This document shows positions 6,519 through 7,586 of a stretch of DNA of 7,586 nucleotides, piece by piece. Each line of letters begins with the position of its first letter. Position 1 is the first letter of the stretch. A program made the translations under genes and the position numbers. Origin of the DNA: Paracoccaceae bacterium (lineage in GTDB: Bacteria; Pseudomonadota; Alphaproteobacteria; Rhodobacterales; Rhodobacteraceae); assembly GCA_003565055.1 (NCBI GenBank), contig PXDM01000392.1, forward strand, positions 1 through 7,586, in the 5' to 3' direction. The notes under the pieces were generated by a model, which did not search any database, had not been told where the DNA came from, and was given only the letters and a program-made list of their open reading frames with translations.

Positions 6519-7220
6519 ATGGGTTTGTCTATACGCGAGCTGACCATCGAAACCGCAACCCGTCGGGTCGTCGATGGCGTGTCCTTCGATGTGCCAGAAG
6601 GTCAGATCGTTGCCCTTCTCGGCCCGAATGGCGCGGGCAAGAGCGAGTTGGTTCTCGGTGTGGCCGGGGTGTTGCCGAAAACGGGCAGGGTAAAGTTGGC
6701 CGAGGCCGATCTGTCTGCAGCCAATCCGCAAACAATCCGCGCTGCAGGCATTGCAGCAGTGCCCGAAGGTCATCAGACACTCGCGGGTCTTTCAGTGCAA
6801 GACAATCTGCGCGCCGCTGGCGCACATTTATCCGATGCCGATCTGGCGATGCAGACGAATTATGCGTTGGATGTCTTTCCGGAGCTTACGTGCCTGCTTG
6901 ACCGACGCGCGGGCACGCTTTCCGGCGGACAGCAGCAAATGGTGGCGATTGCGCAGGCGCTTGTCAGCAGGCCCCGCGTCCTGCTGATCGATGAAATGTC
7001 GCTTGGCTTGGCGCCGGTCGTCATCGAACGCCTGATCGAGGTCTTGGAGAGATTGCGGACAGAGGGGCTCGGTATTCTACTGATCGAGCAATTCACCCAG
7101 CTTGCCCTGGGACTTGCGGATGAATGCCACGTGATCAGCCAGGGCAGGCTGCAATTTTCAGGCGACCCTAGCGACCTCCTCCGCGACAAGGGCCTTCTGG
7201 AACGTGCCTACCTGGGGTGA
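6519..7220 (+). CDS. LivF-type ABC transporter ATP-binding protein
   Basis: A 233-residue cytoplasmic ATPase, the second nucleotide-binding subunit. Walker A is GPNGAGKSE (35-43), with glutamate where Ser or Thr is usual at the last position. The Q-loop region reads AVPEGHQTLAGLSVQDNL, the 'V-P-E-G' type normal for LivF. The signature is a perfect LSGGQQQ (134-140). Walker B is VLLIDEMSLGLAP (154-166), and the switch position is Gln191 in LLIEQF, as commonly seen in LivF (V-E-Q-N). Length is normal for the family. A strong GGGGAGG at 6505-6511, inside the end of the preceding gene, lies seven bases before ATG 6519. It is the last gene of the block; no clear intrinsic terminator follows before the insertion-sequence region. 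Confidence 0.92.
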   Translation: MGLSIRELTIETATRRVVDGVSFDVPEGQIVALLGPNGAGKSELVLGVAGVLPKTGRVKLAEADLSAANPQTIRAAGIAAVPEGHQTLAGLSVQDNLRAAGAHLSDADLAMQTNYALDVFPELTCLLDRRAGTLSGGQQQMVAIAQALVSRPRVLLIDEMSLGLAPVVIERLIEVLERLRTEGLGILLIEQFTQLALGLADECHVISQGRLQFSGDPSDLLRDKGLLERAYLG

Positions 7221-7277
7221 ACGCGAGTGTTGCCCCGCGCGCCTTGGAATGGACAAGTGATGTGGTCCTCGTCGCGC

Positions 7278-7466
7278 TAACCTGCCACTGAGCTTTCATC
7301 CAGCCGGAACCCGAGCCCTTTGATCTTGGACGTTGCCCCCAACTTTTTTCCAGCGTGAGCGAGACTCCGGGTTTGAGTTTTGCCCACTTAGGCGGGTTGG
7401 GCAACGGGGGCTGGCGCGGAGCTTTGCGGGTTGCGCAGCGTCAGACCCCGTCCTGGAGTGAAGGTT
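7278..7466 (-). mobile_element. Probable insertion-sequence end, remnant
   Basis: TAACCTGCCACTGAGCTTTC starting at 7278 resembles the terminal repeat assigned to the IS beginning at 7467 (TGGCCTGCTGCCGGTTTCGT): both share T-x-x-C-C-T-G-C-x-x-C-x-G, with TTTC following after one indel. I read this stretch as the end of a related element lying on the minus strand and cut by the second element. The alternative is that it is part of the leader of one longer element. The stretch between the last transporter gene (stop at 7220) and 7278 shows nothing recognisable. Family assignment rests on end similarity only. Confidence 0.35.
7388..7466 (-). pseudogene. Possible C-terminal tail of a transposase
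   Basis: On the minus strand, a frame ending in TAA at 7388-7390 reads FTPGRGLTLRNPQSSAPAPV and a few more residues to the stop. This proline- and alanine-rich tail sits about 110 bases inside the putative element end at 7278, where the last part of a transposase would be expected. It is cut off at the start of the next IS at about 7467. I do not recognise the tail well enough to name a family, and a short chance frame is possible. Confidence 0.25.
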
Positions 7467-7586
7467 TGGCCTGCTGCCGGTTTCGTGGACACGAAGATAA
7501 GATCGTGACCAAGGAATCGGAGGTATGACATGGTGAGACGGAAGTTCACGAAGGAGTTCAAGTTTGAGGCTGTGAAGCTGGTGACA
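7467..7586 (+). mobile_element. Left end of an IS3-family-like insertion sequence (partial)
   Basis: The stretch begins with a TG-starting putative left terminal repeat (TGGCCTGCTGCCGGTTTCGT) and reaches a ribosome-binding site and OrfA start 63 bases further in, the normal spacing for IS3-family elements. The exact left boundary is inferred from the repeat's similarity to the sequence at 7278; the right end lies outside the window. Confidence 0.6.
7530..7586 (+). CDS. IS3-family transposase OrfA, first 19 residues (partial)
   Basis: The frame from ATG 7530 reads MVRRKFTKEFKFEAVKLVT and runs off the window. The R-R-K-F-T-x-E-F-K-x-E-A-V-x-L pattern is the characteristic opening of the helix-turn-helix OrfA of IS3-family transposases, which binds the element's ends and is normally joined to OrfB by programmed frameshifting. 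GGAGG at 7519-7523, six bases before the ATG, supports the start. The identification is firm at superfamily level despite the short length. Confidence 0.82.
   Translation, partial: MVRRKFTKEFKFEAVKLVT

Noticed and set aside
7168..7404. Minus-strand open frame of 78 codons at the right end
   Set aside because: It runs across the end of the LivF-type gene and the putative IS boundary, with no family resemblance; the neighbouring frame ending at 7388 is the better transposase-tail candidate.

Overview
The window reads as a piece of a GC-rich alphaproteobacterial genome. A Rhodobacterales (Paracoccus/roseobacter-like) source is my guess, from codon choice and from the look of the transporter and insertion-sequence (IS) genes; nothing in the window proves it. 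Seven genes on the + strand form one operon-like block (700-7220). A truncated AraC-type regulator is transcribed away from it on the left (88-558). IS sequence begins on the right (from about 7278, with a transposase OrfA starting at 7530).

Left to right: a minus-strand AraC-family effector-binding domain that stops before any helix-turn-helix; a 141-base divergent intergenic region holding an exact 11-base direct repeat; a true nitrilase with an intact Glu-Lys-Cys triad; a pyridoxamine-5'-phosphate-oxidase-like (FMN split-barrel) protein; then a complete branched-chain-amino-acid-type (HAAT) ABC importer, in the order periplasmic binding protein, LivH-type permease, LivM-type permease, LivG-type ATPase, LivF-type ATPase. 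The last four genes are packed with 4-5 base gaps or an ATGA overlap. A perfect 12-bp hairpin sits between the binding protein and the permeases.

Inferred working: the importer brings in a small nitrogenous compound, plausibly a nitrile or a relative. The nitrilase hydrolyses it to a carboxylate plus ammonia. The flavin-type protein does an unidentified redox or binding job. The AraC-type protein, or an intact paralogue elsewhere, senses the substrate. The substrate cannot be read from sequence. Points worth a second look are this gene combination itself, the regulator without a DNA-binding domain, the operator-like repeats, and an ABC ATPase pair in which one of the two ATP sites appears degenerate. 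No tRNA, rRNA or CRISPR array was seen.
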